Shown here piece by piece: positions 1-10,950 of a DNA stretch of 64,000 bases; position 1 is the first letter of the stretch; every line of letters starts with the position of its first letter. Origin of the DNA: Sphingomonadales bacterium (lineage in GTDB: Bacteria; Pseudomonadota; Alphaproteobacteria; Sphingomonadales; Govanellaceae); NCBI GenBank assembly GCA_019455285.1, contig JACFMS010000015.1, positions 1-64,000 on the forward strand. Direction: 5' to 3'. The translations under genes were made by a program, and so were the position numbers. The notes beneath the pieces are model-generated. The model was not told the origin of the DNA. It worked only from the letters and a program-made list of their open reading frames with translations, and made no database searches.

Positions 1-135
1 GGCGAGAAAGGGCTCCACCGTCCAGCGCAACATCGCCTTGCCGAGGAGCGGCCAGTATTGCTTGGGCGTCGCGCCGCCCGCTCGCTCACCACGGCCGGCG
101 GCGACAATAATGGCGATGGCGTCAAGCTTGGTCAT
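1..135 (-). CDS. ispD: IspD N-terminal fragment (MEP cytidylyltransferase), truncated by window edge
   Basis: The first 45 codons of a minus-strand gene are visible, starting at the ATG complementary to 133-135. The translation begins MTKLDAIAIIVAAGRGERAG and continues with TPKQYWPLLG, which is the nucleotide-binding glycine/arginine-rich loop and following KQY motif of 2-C-methyl-D-erythritol 4-phosphate cytidylyltransferases. In Rhodospirillales this is usually the N-terminal half of a bifunctional IspDF enzyme of the non-mevalonate isoprenoid pathway; whether IspF is fused here cannot be seen. It is divergent from dusB, the usual alphaproteobacterial neighbour. Confidence 0.85.
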   Translation of the reverse strand, partial: MTKLDAIAIIVAAGRGERAGGATPKQYWPLLGKAMLRWTVEPFLA

Positions 136-205
136 GAAACACCCTATAGCATCGCCCCGTTTCAGAGACGAGGCCAATCGCCTGTAGCCACGGCATTTTC
201 TGTTT

Positions 206-234
206 TTGACCGGGCAGGTGGTTCCGGGTATAGT
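206..234 (+). promoter_or_regulatory. sigma70-type promoter of the dusB-ntrBC operon
   Basis: A -35 hexamer TTGACC (206-211) and a -10 hexamer TATAGT (229-234) are separated by exactly 17 bp, close to the sigma70 consensus. Transcription would start near 241, directly at the palindrome described in the next entry, leaving a leader of about 40 nt before dusB. Confidence 0.65.
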
Positions 235-241
235 AGCGCCC

Positions 242-260
242 ATGCTTAAATTTTAAGCAT
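242..260. promoter_or_regulatory. perfect 9+9 bp palindrome at the predicted +1 of dusB-ntrBC
   Basis: The arms ATGCTTAAA and TTTAAGCAT are perfectly complementary around one central T. The site lies 8-26 bp downstream of the -10 hexamer, where a bound dimeric repressor would block initiation or clearance. It does not resemble the NtrC consensus (TGCAC-N-GTGCA), so the cognate protein is unknown. Confidence 0.5.
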
Positions 261-279
261 ATTGAGAAGTGCACAGAAA

Positions 280-1281
280 ATGGTCAATAAGCTGCGGCCG
301 ATCGCCATCGGACCGGTCACCATCGCCGAGCCGGTGATCCTCGCCCCCATGTCGGGGGTGACCGATCAGCCGTTCCGTCGCCTGGTGAAAAGCTTCGGCG
401 CGGGGCTGGTGGTCTCCGAGATGATCGCCAGCGAGGCCATGGTGCGCGCCTCGCGCAAATCGCTGAAAATGTCGTCCAATTGCGCCGAGGAGGGGCCGAT
501 GTCGGTGCAGCTTGCCGGCTGCCAGCCTCAGGTCATGGCCGAAGCGGCCAAGCTCAACGAGGACAGGGGCGCGGCGATCATCGACATCAACATGGGCTGC
601 CCGGTGAAAAAGGTGGTCAACGGCGACGCCGGCTCGGCCTTGATGCGCGATCTGCCGTTGGCGCGCGCTTTGATCGAGGCCACCGTCAAGGCGGTCAAGC
701 TGCCGGTGACCTTGAAGATGCGCACCGGCTGGGACGACAACAACCGCAACGCCCCGGAGCTCGCCCGCATCGCCGAGGGTTGCGGCATCAAGATGCTCAC
801 TGTCCATGGCCGTACCCGCTGCCAGATGTACGGCGGCAAGGCGGATTGGGCCTTCGTTCGTCACGTGAAAGAGGCGGTCAAAATTCCGCTCATCGTCAAC
901 GGCGATATCAACACCCTGGACGATGCGACGGAAGCGCTGGCGCAATCGGGCGCAGACGGCATCATGATCGGTCGCGGCAGCTATGGCCGGCCGTGGTTCA
1001 TTGCCCAGACGATGCACTATCTGGCGACGGCGGAGCGGCTGCCGGACCCCAGCCTGGAGCATCAGCACGCCGCCTTGCGCACCCATTATGCCGCGATGAT
1101 CGAACATTATGGCCCAGAGGCTGGCGTGCGGATCGCCCGCAAGCATGTCTCCTGGTATTCCAAGGGGCTTCCTGGATCGAGCGAATTTAGGAATATCATC
1201 AATAGAATGGATGACTTTCTTAAGGTAGAACGGGAGATTGATGCGTTCTACCTCCCGCTTCTGGAACGGCAGGCGGCGTGA
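280..1281 (+). CDS. dusB: tRNA-dihydrouridine synthase DusB (NifR3 family)
   Basis: FMN-dependent, NADPH-using enzyme that reduces specific uridines of the tRNA D-loop; 333 aa, the normal family length. The TIM-barrel signature is clear: APMSGVTD near the N terminus, the catalytic cysteine in NMGCPVKK, the FMN-phosphate region VNGDI and [10 protein letters not shown] toward the end. I chose the ATG at 280 over a TTG at 262 because the protein then starts at the usual family position and an AGAAG sequence lies just upstream. The stop overlaps the ntrB start (TGATG), so dusB and ntrBC are translationally coupled, as in other Rhodospirillales and rhizobia (nifR3-ntrBC). Confidence 0.95.
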   Translation: MVNKLRPIAIGPVTIAEPVILAPMSGVTDQPFRRLVKSFGAGLVVSEMIASEAMVRASRKSLKMSSNCAEEGPMSVQLAGCQPQVMAEAAKLNEDRGAAIIDINMGCPVKKVVNGDAGSALMRDLPLARALIEATVKAVKLPVTLKMRTGWDDNNRNAPELARIAEGCGIKMLTVHGRTRCQMYGGKADWAFVRHVKEAVKIPLIVNGDINTLDDATEALAQSGADGIMIGRGSYGRPWFIAQTMHYLATAERLPDPSLEHQHAALRTHYAAMIEHYGPEAGVRIARKHVSWYSKGLPGSSEFRNIINRMDDFLKVEREIDAFYLPLLERQAA

Positions 1282-2393
1282 TGGTCACAGCAGAGAAACC
1301 GCGGATCGTGGAAAGTACACCGCCGGTCTCCCTGGAAGCGATCCTGAACGCCATCTCCGACGCCGTCTTACTTCTCGACGCGAACGACCAGATCGCCTAC
1401 GCCAACATGGCGGCCGAGGATTTCTTTTACATGAGCGCCGCCCATCTACGGCGGACCTCCTTGAATGACCTGGTGGCGTTCGGCAGCCCGCTCCTGACTC
1501 TGGTGGAGCAGGTGCGCGAGCAAGGCGCGGTGATATCCGAATACGACGTCGAGCTGGGCAATCCCCGCGCCGCTCTCAAACGGGTGGATATCCAGGTCTC
1601 GCCGGTGATTGATCAACCAAATTCCCTGGTGGTGCTGATCCGCGAGCGCTCCATCGCCCAGAAGATCGACCGCCAACTGACCCATCGCGGCGCGGCGCGC
1701 TCGGTGATGGGCATGGCCGCCGTGCTGGCGCATGAGATCAAGAACCCGCTCTCCGGCATTCGCGGTTCGGCGCAGCTTCTGGAATCCAGTGTCGAGGAAC
1801 AGGATCGGGAGTTGACCCGCCTGATCACCGACGAAGCCGACCGTATTTGCGCCTTGGTCGACCGCATGGAGGCGTTTTCCGACCGCCGGCCGCTGGAAGC
1901 GGAGGCTGTCAATATTCACCGCGTGCTGGAACATGTGCGCAAACTGGCGACCAGCGGCTTTGCCAGGGGCGTCAAGTTTACCGAGATTTATGACCCCTCT
2001 TTGCCGCCGGCGCTGGGCAACAAGGATCAGCTCATTCAGGTGTTCTTGAACCTGGTGAAAAACGCTGCCGAAGCCATCTCCCCTTTGAGCGGCGAGATCA
2101 CCTTGACCACCGCCTATCGCCATGGCGTGCGGCTGGCGGTGCCGGGGAGCCAAAAGCGGGTGCACCTGCCGTTGGAGATCTGCGTCATCGACAACGGCCC
2201 CGGCGTGCCGGAGGATTTAAAGCCTTATCTCTTCGATCCCTTCGTCACCACCAAGAACAGCGGCACCGGTTTGGGGCTCGCCCTGGTGGCCAAGATCATC
2301 GGCGACCATGGCGGCATCGTCGAGTGCGATTCCGAGGCCGGCCGAACCACCTTTCGGGTGCTGCTGCCAGCGGTCGAAGGGGAGGGAGGTTAG
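1281..2393 (+). CDS. ntrB: Nitrogen regulation sensor histidine kinase NtrB
   Basis: Cytoplasmic histidine kinase of 370 aa that phosphorylates or dephosphorylates NtrC according to PII (GlnB/GlnK) signals of nitrogen status. A PAS domain occupies roughly residues 15-125. The H-box AHEIKNPL carries the phospho-accepting His at about 151, followed by the N-box NLVKNAAEA and the ATP-binding boxes DNGPGVP and GTGLGLAL. No transmembrane segment is visible. The ATG at 1281 shares its A with the dusB stop codon; a GTG one codon earlier is also possible. ntrC follows after 2 bp. Confidence 0.95.
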   Translation: MVTAEKPRIVESTPPVSLEAILNAISDAVLLLDANDQIAYANMAAEDFFYMSAAHLRRTSLNDLVAFGSPLLTLVEQVREQGAVISEYDVELGNPRAALKRVDIQVSPVIDQPNSLVVLIRERSIAQKIDRQLTHRGAARSVMGMAAVLAHEIKNPLSGIRGSAQLLESSVEEQDRELTRLITDEADRICALVDRMEAFSDRRPLEAEAVNIHRVLEHVRKLATSGFARGVKFTEIYDPSLPPALGNKDQLIQVFLNLVKNAAEAISPLSGEITLTTAYRHGVRLAVPGSQKRVHLPLEICVIDNGPGVPEDLKPYLFDPFVTTKNSGTGLGLALVAKIIGDHGGIVECDSEAGRTTFRVLLPAVEGEGG

Positions 2394-2395
2394 TT

Positions 2396-3850
<1,455 letters not shown>

Positions 3851-3885
3851 CGTCCAGTTCTCAGCCGGGAATAATGATGTATTTT

Positions 3886-3900
3886 TGCCACAATGTGGTA
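3886..3900. promoter_or_regulatory. imperfect palindrome in the ntrC-ntrY gap
   Basis: TGCCACAATGTGGTA contains the inverted repeat CCACA/TGTGG around a single A, 42 bp before the ntrY start in the 91-bp gap after ntrC. It may be an operator for ntrYX or a small mRNA hairpin. It matches neither the NtrC-box nor a -24/-12 promoter. Confidence 0.3.
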
Positions 3901-3941
3901 GAACCGTAACGGCTAAATTTGTGGTTTTAATACCGGAACGG

Positions 3942-6233
3942 ATGATGCAGCAGCCGGTGCTTTCGAGCGGCAGAAATGCAGCCACGCGGCTTGCCTTATG
4001 GGCGCGCCGGGTCGGGTTATGGCGCAAGCTGACCACGCTGTTGCTGGTGGCCGTGACCTTGACCGCCTTGGCCACCTATGCCCTCTTTGCCAACGCCGAC
4101 CCCTCCAACCCGCGACCCAAGACGCTCTATGTGCTCCTTATCGTCAACGCCATGCTGGCGCTGCCGCTCATCGCCCTGGTGGCGCGGTTCATCGTCCAAC
4201 TGGTGGCGGCGCGTCGCAGCGGACTGGCGGGGGCGCGGCTCCATGGCCGCATGGTGTCGTTTTTCAGCCTGGTGGCCATCACGCCCACCATCGTCATGGC
4301 CGCCTTCACCATTTTCTTTTTCGAAGAGGGCATGCAGACCTGGTTCAGCGAGCGGGTGAAAACCGTGGTCGGCAGCGCCACCAGCGTCGCCGAGGCCTAT
4401 ATCCAGGAACACCAGAAGGTGATCAAGGCCGATCTTCTCGGCATGGCCAATGATCTAGACGCCGACGCCCTGGTGCTGTCGCAGGATCGGGTTCTCCTCG
4501 AGCAGGCGCTGTCGCTGCAAGCCCGCCTCTTATCGCTATCGGAAGCCATCATCTTCGACGGCAACGGCCAGGCGATCGTGCGCGCCAATGCGGAATTTTC
4601 GTTGGGCGGCGGCGATCCCTTTCCGCCCGAGGCGTTGGCCAGGGCCGCCAGCGGCCAGCCGCTCATTCTCGCCAGCGAGGATGACGACCGGGTGCGGGCG
4701 CTGGTCAAGCTGTCGCGTTTCTTCGATGCCTACCTCTATATCAGCCGCTATGTCGATCCCAAGGCGTTGGCGCTGGTCTACCAGACCCGCACCGCCACCA
4801 CCGAGTTCGAGGTGGCGGAGAAAAATCTTGCCGATTACCGCCTCTTGTTCAGCTTCACCTATATGGGTGTCGCCCTGATCGTGCTGTTATCGGCGATCCT
4901 CATCGGCCTATGGTTTGCCAACCGGCTGGTCAAGCCGATCTCCAGTCTGGTCAGCGCCGCCGAACGGGTGCGCCAGGGCGATCTTGACGCCAAGGTGCCG
5001 TCGCAATTGGCCTACGACGAGCTTGGCATGCTCAGCCGCGCCTTCAACCGCATGACCAGTCAGATCAAGGCGCAGCGCGATGAACTTGTTGCCGCCAACC
5101 GCGCCATGGACGAACGGCGGCGATTTACCGAAGCAGTATTGTCGGGCGTCAGCTCCGGCGTCCTCGGGCTTGATCTGGCAGGCACGATCACCTTGCCCAA
5201 TCGCTCGGCGACGCAACTCCTGGAAATGAGCGAAAGCGAACTGGTGGGACGGCCCTTGATCGACGTGCTGCCGGAAGCCGCCAGCGTTCTGGAAGCGGCG
5301 CGGGAGCGTCCCGACGCCACCGCGCAGGATCATCTGGTGGTCAGGCGCAAGGATCGCTCGATGAATTTTTTGGTGCGTATTGCGGCGGAGGCGATCGACG
5401 ACCGCATCGAAGGCTTCGTCGCCACCTTTGATGACATCACCGAACAGATCACCGCCCAGCGCACAGCCGCCTGGGCCGACGTGGCGCGCCGCATCGCCCA
5501 TGAAATCAAGAATCCGCTGACTCCCATCCAGTTGTCCGCCGAGCGGCTGAAGCGCAAGTATCTAAAGGAAATTCACAGCGACCCGGAAGTATTCGCCCAG
5601 TGCACCGACACCATCATCCGGCAAGTGGGTGACCTGCGCGCCATCGTCGATGAGTTCTCCGCCTTCGCCCGCATGCCGACACCGGTTTATCGGCTCACCG
5701 ACATGGTGGACGTGGTGCGCCGGGCGGTGTTCCTGCACGAGGTCGCCCACCCCGAAATCGCCTTCCGCCAAGTGCTGCCGAAAACCCAGGTGGAATTGGT
5801 ATGCGACGGCCGTCTGCTGGCGCAGGCTTTAACCAATCTGTTGAAAAATGCGGTGGAGGCCATCGCCGCCCGCGCCGTGGCGGAAGATGACCAGGCAGCG
5901 GAAACGCCGCTGCCGTTGGGCGCCATCGAGATTGAACTGACCAGCGACGATGACGAAGTCGTCATCACCATTCGCGATGATGGCGCCGGCTTCCCGGAGA
6001 AGCTCAAGGATCGCTTGACCGAACCTTATGTCACGACCCGCGCCAAGGGCACCGGCCTTGGCCTTGCCATCGTCAAGAAGATCATGGAGGAACACGGGGC
6101 GGCGCTGTTGTTGCACAATCGCGATCACGGCGGCGCGCAGGTGACGATGGTGTTCAATCGCGCTGTGCTCGTCCGCCGGGTGACGACGACCGAGGCGGCG
6201 GACAAGCCCGGCATCGCCGCGGCCGGCGAATGA
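3942..6233 (+). CDS. ntrY: Membrane sensor histidine kinase NtrY
   Basis: 763-aa membrane histidine kinase paired with NtrX; the pair is linked to nitrogen metabolism, redox or oxygen response and envelope control in Alphaproteobacteria. Three hydrophobic segments lie in the first ~130 residues, a periplasmic domain follows, then another transmembrane segment (VALIVLLSAILIGLWF), a HAMP linker (LVKPISSLVSAAERVRQGD), a PAS domain and the kinase core with H-box [15 protein letters not shown]-box NLLKNAVEA and GTGLGLAI. Start ATG 3942 (MMQQPV) is taken instead of the TTG at 3885. ntrX follows after 34 bp. Confidence 0.95.
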   Translation: MMQQPVLSSGRNAATRLALWARRVGLWRKLTTLLLVAVTLTALATYALFANADPSNPRPKTLYVLLIVNAMLALPLIALVARFIVQLVAARRSGLAGARLHGRMVSFFSLVAITPTIVMAAFTIFFFEEGMQTWFSERVKTVVGSATSVAEAYIQEHQKVIKADLLGMANDLDADALVLSQDRVLLEQALSLQARLLSLSEAIIFDGNGQAIVRANAEFSLGGGDPFPPEALARAASGQPLILASEDDDRVRALVKLSRFFDAYLYISRYVDPKALALVYQTRTATTEFEVAEKNLADYRLLFSFTYMGVALIVLLSAILIGLWFANRLVKPISSLVSAAERVRQGDLDAKVPSQLAYDELGMLSRAFNRMTSQIKAQRDELVAANRAMDERRRFTEAVLSGVSSGVLGLDLAGTITLPNRSATQLLEMSESELVGRPLIDVLPEAASVLEAARERPDATAQDHLVVRRKDRSMNFLVRIAAEAIDDRIEGFVATFDDITEQITAQRTAAWADVARRIAHEIKNPLTPIQLSAERLKRKYLKEIHSDPEVFAQCTDTIIRQVGDLRAIVDEFSAFARMPTPVYRLTDMVDVVRRAVFLHEVAHPEIAFRQVLPKTQVELVCDGRLLAQALTNLLKNAVEAIAARAVAEDDQAAETPLPLGAIEIELTSDDDEVVITIRDDGAGFPEKLKDRLTEPYVTTRAKGTGLGLAIVKKIMEEHGAALLLHNRDHGGAQVTMVFNRAVLVRRVTTTEAADKPGIAAAGE

Positions 6234-6267
6234 ATTCTGTTTTTGAGCGTGTGAAGGTGTAACAAAA

Positions 6268-7656
6268 ATGGCTCTTGATATTCTGATCATTGACGACGAG
6301 GCGGATATTCGCGACCTCGTGGCCGGTATCTTGAGCGACGAAGGCTATTACACCCGCGTCGCCGGCAATAGCGATACGGCGCTTGAGGAAGTCGACGCCC
6401 GGCGGCCATCGCTAGTAATCCTCGATATTTGGCTGCAGGGCAGTCGGCTCGATGGCCTTGATCTTCTCGACATCATCAAGTCGCGTCACGCCGACCTGCC
6501 GGTCATCATCATCAGCGGCCACGGCACCATCGAGACCGCGGTAGCCGCCATCAAGCGCGGCGCTTATGATTTCATCGGCAAGCCGTTTCAGGCCGATCAG
6601 CTGTTGCTTATGGTGCAGCGCGCCACCGAGGCGGAACGTCTGCGCCGCGAGAATGAGGAACTGCGCGACCGCGCCGGTTTTGAAAGCGAGCTGACCGGTC
6701 GTTCTCCGGCCATCGCCATGGTGCGCCAGACCATCGAAAAGGTGGCGCCCACCGGCAGCCGGGTGATGATCGCCGGGCCGGCGGGGGCCGGCAAGGAAGT
6801 GGTGGCGCGTCTGCTGCACTCCCACTCGCGCCGGGCCGGCGGATCGTTCATCGTCGTCAACGCCGCCACCATGGAGCCGGAGACGCTGGAGCAAGAATTG
6901 TTCGGCATCGAAAGCGACGGCCGCGTCATCAAGACCGGCTTTCTCGAACAGGCGCACGGCGGCACGCTGTTTCTCGATGAAGTGTCCGACATGCCTCTCA
7001 CCACCCAGGCCAAGGTATTGCGGGTGTTGGTGGACCAAACCTTCGAGCGGGTAGGGGGATCAAAGCGCGTGCAGGTCGATGTCCGCGTGGTCAGCGCCAC
7101 CAGCAAGGAAATGCGGGTGGAGATTGCCGAGAAGCGCTTTCGCGAAGATCTGTATCATCGTCTCAATGTGGTGCCGATCGCGGTGCCGGCGCTGGCGGAG
7201 CGGCGTGAGGACATTCCGCTGCTCGCCAGCCACTTCATGCGCCGTCTGGCCAGCGCCACCGGGCGCGCCGAGCGTCGGTTCCGGGATGATGTGATGGCGC
7301 GCCTGCAAAGCTACGACTGGCCGGGCAACGTGCGGCAGTTGCGCAACATGATCGAGCGTATCCTGATTCTGGCGACCGATGATCGCGACGAGATCACCCT
7401 CGACATGCTGCCGGCCGAACTGCTTGGCGTTTCCGAGGACGCCGCGGCGAATTCGCTGGTCTCGGAGGTGATGGCGACGCCCTTGAAAGAAGCGCGGGAG
7501 GCGTTTGAGCGCGAGTATCTGAAGCTGCAAATCAGCCGCTTCGGCGGCAACATATCGCGCACCGCCATGTTTGTCGGCATGGAGCGCTCGGCGCTGCACC
7601 GCAAATTAAAGAGCTTAGGCTTAAACCACGAGCGCGGCCGTTACGGCGAAGAGTAA
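6268..7656 (+). CDS. ntrX: Response regulator NtrX
   Basis: 462-aa NtrC-family regulator, cognate to NtrY. The receiver domain has Asp53 in ILDIW; the AAA+ domain has a P-loop GPAGAGKE and a Walker B FLDEV; the C terminus carries a Fis-type HTH (GNISRTAMFVGMERSALHRK). The sigma54-contacting GAFTGA loop is absent: where NtrC reads [10 protein letters not shown], this protein reads DGRVIKTGFLEQ. Loss of this loop is known for alphaproteobacterial NtrX and implies it does not activate sigma54 polymerase in the classical way. A GAAGGTG Shine-Dalgarno precedes the ATG. Confidence 0.95.
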   Translation: MALDILIIDDEADIRDLVAGILSDEGYYTRVAGNSDTALEEVDARRPSLVILDIWLQGSRLDGLDLLDIIKSRHADLPVIIISGHGTIETAVAAIKRGAYDFIGKPFQADQLLLMVQRATEAERLRRENEELRDRAGFESELTGRSPAIAMVRQTIEKVAPTGSRVMIAGPAGAGKEVVARLLHSHSRRAGGSFIVVNAATMEPETLEQELFGIESDGRVIKTGFLEQAHGGTLFLDEVSDMPLTTQAKVLRVLVDQTFERVGGSKRVQVDVRVVSATSKEMRVEIAEKRFREDLYHRLNVVPIAVPALAERREDIPLLASHFMRRLASATGRAERRFRDDVMARLQSYDWPGNVRQLRNMIERILILATDDRDEITLDMLPAELLGVSEDAAANSLVSEVMATPLKEAREAFEREYLKLQISRFGGNISRTAMFVGMERSALHRKLKSLGLNHERGRYGEE

Positions 7657-7689
7657 GCTTTATAAAAATCTAACAAGGGCGGACTATTC

Positions 7690-9066
7690 ATGAAGGTTAT
7701 CATTTGCGGCGCCGGGCAGGTGGGGTATCACATCGCCAAACACCTTGCCACCGAACACAACGATGTCACGGTGATCGAACGCTCCGCGCAACTGATCGAC
7801 AAGATCCGCGCCTCCCTTGACGTCAAGGCGATTCAGGGCCATGCCTCCCACCCCGATATGTTGGAGCAGGCAGGCGCGGCGGATGCCGACATGGTGATCG
7901 CCGTCACTCAGGCTGATGAAGTCAATATGCTCGCCTGCCAGGTGGCGCACTCCCTGTTCAACGTGCCGACCAAGGTGGCGCGCATTCGCGCGCAATCCTA
8001 TCTTGATCCCTTATGGAGCGACCTCTTCAGCCGTGACCACATGCCGATCGATGTGGTGATCTCGCCCGAGATCGAAGTGGCGCGGGCGATCCTGCGCCGG
8101 CTGGAAGTGCCGGGCGCGTTCGACATGATCCCCTTCGCCGGCGATCGGGTGCGCATCGTCGGCATCAAGCTCGGCGACAATTGCCCGGTGGTCAATACGC
8201 CGCTGCGGCAGCTAACCGAACTCTTTCCCGATTTGCGCACGGTGGTCGTCGGCGTCGAGCGGGAGGATCGCTTGATCGTGCCCACCGGCGACGATCAGTT
8301 ACTGGTGGGCGATAATATTTACGTCACCGTCGACACCAAGCATATGGACCGGACATTGAGCGTGTTCGGCCATGAAGAACTGACGGCGCGGCGGGTGTTG
8401 ATCATCGGCGGCGGCAATATCGGGTTGTTCCTGGCGCAGCAAATCCAAAAAACCCAGCCCAAGGTCAACATCAAGATTATCGAATTAAGCGCCGCGCGCG
8501 CCGAGTTCGTTGCCGAACAGTTGCCCAATGTCGTGGTCATGAAGGGCGACGCCCTAGATGTCGATCTGTTGAAGGAAGCAAATATAGAAGAGACGGAGAC
8601 CATCGTCACTGTCACCAACGAGGACGAGGTCAACATCCTCTCGGCGCTTCTGGGCAAGCGCAACGGCGCGCAAAAGGCGATCACGCTGATTAACAATCAA
8701 ACCTACGGGCCGCTCTTGAATTCGCTGGGGATTGATGTTTTCGTCGACCCCCGCGAATCCACGGTATCGAGCATCTTGCAGCTGATGCGCCGCGGCCGCA
8801 TCCGCGCCCTTCGCTCGTTAAGCGGCGGCCGCGCCGAGGCGGTGGAGGGCGATGCCTTGGAAACCTCGCTTCTGGTGGGCAAGCCGCTGCGCGAGATCCG
8901 TCTGCCGGCGGGCATCACCGTCGGCGCCGTCATCCGCCGCGATGAGGTCATCATGCCGCGTGGCGGCACCGTGATTGAAGTGGGCGACCGGGTCATCGTC
9001 TTTGCTACCGCCAATATGGTGCGCAAGGTGGAAGAAATGTTTTCGGTACGCATCGAGTTCTTTTGA
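7690..9066 (+). CDS. trkA: Trk potassium transporter regulatory subunit TrkA
   Basis: 458-aa peripheral membrane NAD(H)-binding subunit that gates TrkH. Two RCK/TrkA_N Rossmann domains are visible, starting with GAGQVGYHIAKHL at the N terminus and GGGNIGLFLAQQI near residue 240, each followed by a TrkA_C domain. The stop codon overlaps the trkH start (TGATG), consistent with co-translation of the two partners. Adjacent ntrYX is the usual alphaproteobacterial context. Confidence 0.95.
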   Translation: MKVIICGAGQVGYHIAKHLATEHNDVTVIERSAQLIDKIRASLDVKAIQGHASHPDMLEQAGAADADMVIAVTQADEVNMLACQVAHSLFNVPTKVARIRAQSYLDPLWSDLFSRDHMPIDVVISPEIEVARAILRRLEVPGAFDMIPFAGDRVRIVGIKLGDNCPVVNTPLRQLTELFPDLRTVVVGVEREDRLIVPTGDDQLLVGDNIYVTVDTKHMDRTLSVFGHEELTARRVLIIGGGNIGLFLAQQIQKTQPKVNIKIIELSAARAEFVAEQLPNVVVMKGDALDVDLLKEANIEETETIVTVTNEDEVNILSALLGKRNGAQKAITLINNQTYGPLLNSLGIDVFVDPRESTVSSILQLMRRGRIRALRSLSGGRAEAVEGDALETSLLVGKPLREIRLPAGITVGAVIRRDEVIMPRGGTVIEVGDRVIVFATANMVRKVEEMFSVRIEFF

Positions 9067-10553
9067 TGCCGACCGTCGCCGCCAGCGCCCCGCCTTTGGC
9101 CAGCATCGGCTATTTATTGAGCCGCGCGCTGATTTACCTGGCGCTGTTTCATCTTTTCCCGATCCTGGTGGCGCTGCAAAGCGGCGAATATGGCGCCGCC
9201 TATGCCTTCATTGTTGCCGGGATGCTGTCGGCGTTCGGCGGCGGCGCGCTGACGTTCGCCTATCGCGATGTGGCGCGGCCGCCGCACCGGCGCGACGCCA
9301 TCCTGCTGCCGGTTATCGGCCTGCCGGTGCTGGCCTTGTTCGCCGGCATCGGCCTGCGCTTTGCCGGCGCCACCACCGGGTTCGGCACCGCCTTCTTCGA
9401 GGCGCTGTCGGGCCTCACCACCACCGGAGCCAGCGTGATCGTCGATGTGGATGCCGCTTTGCGCTCGGTCCTCGCCTGGCGCGCCATGCTGGAATGGCTG
9501 GGCGGCTTGATCGCCATCGGCTACGCTTTGGCCATCGCGCCGAGCCTCGATATCGGCGGCGCCAGCTTGACCAACAACGCCCTGCCCCATGGTGAGGGCG
9601 AGAGCATGACCGCCCGCTTTCGCGGCATTCTGCCGCCGTTGATCCCGATCTATACGGCACTGACCGCCCTCTGCCTGGTCTCATTGTGGATCGGTGGGCT
9701 GCCGGCCTTTGATGCCCTCTGCCACGCCATGGCCACCCTGTCGAGCGGCGGATTTAGTACCCGATCCGGCTCGCTGGCCGCCTTCAACGCGCCCTTGGCG
9801 GAAGTGCTGGCCATTCCCTTCATGCTCGCCGCCGCCGTCAACGCCACCTACCACTGGGCGGCGCTGCGCGGGCGCTTTCGCGCTTTCGCCACCGATCGCG
9901 AGCTGCGGCTTCTGATGCTGCTCATTGGCCTTGGCGCGCTGGTCATCGCCACCGGCCATCTGGCGCAAACGGCGGCAGCCGGGACGGGCGATTGGCTGAC
10001 GAGCCTCAGGGTCGGGCTGTTCAGCGCCGTCTCGGCGGCCAGCACGACCGGCTTTGTCGGCTCGTCGTCAACGCCGCCGACGCTGTTGGGGGTTTACATC
10101 TTATCAGCCTTGGTGTTCGCCGGCGGCATGACCGGATCGACCGCCGGCGGGCTGAAGGCGATGCGGGTCATCATTCTGTTCCGTCATGCCTACCGTGAAC
10201 TGTCCCGGCTGGCGCACCCCAGCAGCGTGCGCGCCGTGCGGCTCAATCAGCGCGCCGTCGGCGAGGGAACGCTCTTGGGCGTCTGGACCCTTTATTTCGC
10301 GTTTTTGTCCTCGCTGGCGCTGCTGGTGGCGGCATTTACCGCCACCGGAGCCGATCTTTCTACTTCGTTTTTCCTAGGTCTTTCCGCTATAAGTAATGCA
10401 GGACCGATAATCTACACCTTGGATCCGGAATTTGCCGGCTTTCCGGCGGTGGGGACATCGGGGCGTGCGATCTATGCTGTTGGGATGGTCATCGGCCGGC
10501 TTGAGGTGATGGCGATTCTGGCGGTTTTTGCCGGCTGGCTGTGGCGCGACTGA
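9066..10553 (+). CDS. trkH: Trk potassium uptake channel subunit TrkH
   Basis: 495-aa integral membrane potassium translocase. Four pore-loop segments of the TrkH/KtrB superfamily can be recognised by their selectivity-filter-like stretches TTTGASV, SSGGFST, STTGFVG and SNAGPII, each flanked by hydrophobic helices (M1-P-M2 repeats). It overlaps the trkA stop by one base. Together they form a complete Trk system for K+ uptake. Confidence 0.94.
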   Translation: MPTVAASAPPLASIGYLLSRALIYLALFHLFPILVALQSGEYGAAYAFIVAGMLSAFGGGALTFAYRDVARPPHRRDAILLPVIGLPVLALFAGIGLRFAGATTGFGTAFFEALSGLTTTGASVIVDVDAALRSVLAWRAMLEWLGGLIAIGYALAIAPSLDIGGASLTNNALPHGEGESMTARFRGILPPLIPIYTALTALCLVSLWIGGLPAFDALCHAMATLSSGGFSTRSGSLAAFNAPLAEVLAIPFMLAAAVNATYHWAALRGRFRAFATDRELRLLMLLIGLGALVIATGHLAQTAAAGTGDWLTSLRVGLFSAVSAASTTGFVGSSSTPPTLLGVYILSALVFAGGMTGSTAGGLKAMRVIILFRHAYRELSRLAHPSSVRAVRLNQRAVGEGTLLGVWTLYFAFLSSLALLVAAFTATGADLSTSFFLGLSAISNAGPIIYTLDPEFAGFPAVGTSGRAIYAVGMVIGRLEVMAILAVFAGWLWRD

Positions 10554-10595
10554 AGCGTCAAGCCGGGGCGTAGGTCGCAGGCAAAAATGAAGTTA

Positions 10596-10612
10596 AAGGG
10601 GAAGCCCCCCTT
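10596..10612 (+). terminator. short GC hairpin between trkH and hfq
   Basis: AAGGGG/CCCCTT arms flank a 5-nt loop 43 bp after the trkH stop. No T-run follows, so it is at best a weak terminator or pause site. The remaining ~85 bp before hfq hold no obvious consensus promoter. Confidence 0.3.
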
Positions 10613-10698
10613 GTGCTACAAGGATGGTCGGCTCATCTATAAACAAGCTAGCCGACTACAATCGGTGTAAAATGGCAAAAAAGACGGATAACAAGACA

Positions 10699-10950
10699 AT
10701 GTCGGAAAAAAGCCACAACCTTCAGGACGTTTTTCTCAATCATGTACGCAAGAATAAGACCGCGGTGACGGTATTCCTGGTCAATGGCGTAAAATTGCAA
10801 GGAATAATCACTTGGTTCGACAACTTCTGCGTGCTCCTGCGCCGGGACGGGCAGTCGCAGCTTGTTTACAAGCATGCGATCTCCACCGTCATGCCCGTTG
10901 GCCCCATCAAGCTATTTGAAGAGGATGAAGCGTCGGAAGCGAACGGGTAA
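10699..10950 (+). CDS. hfq: RNA chaperone Hfq
   Basis: 83-aa Sm-like hexameric RNA chaperone that promotes sRNA-mRNA pairing. Sm1 ([14 protein letters not shown] through VNGVKLQG) and Sm2 ([12 protein letters not shown], including the YKH motif of the proximal U-binding pore) are intact, with a short acidic C-terminal tail. I took the ATG at 10699 because [10 protein letters not shown] aligns with the usual family start; an in-frame ATG at 10672 would add nine residues (MAKKTDNKT) and cannot be excluded, since neither start has a good Shine-Dalgarno. The hflX start lies inside its 3' end. Confidence 0.94.
   Translation: MSEKSHNLQDVFLNHVRKNKTAVTVFLVNGVKLQGIITWFDNFCVLLRRDGQSQLVYKHAISTVMPVGPIKLFEEDEASEANG

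Noticed and set aside
3851-3941. sigma54 promoter before ntrY
   Set aside because: I looked for a TGGCAC-N5-TTGC type sequence and found none.
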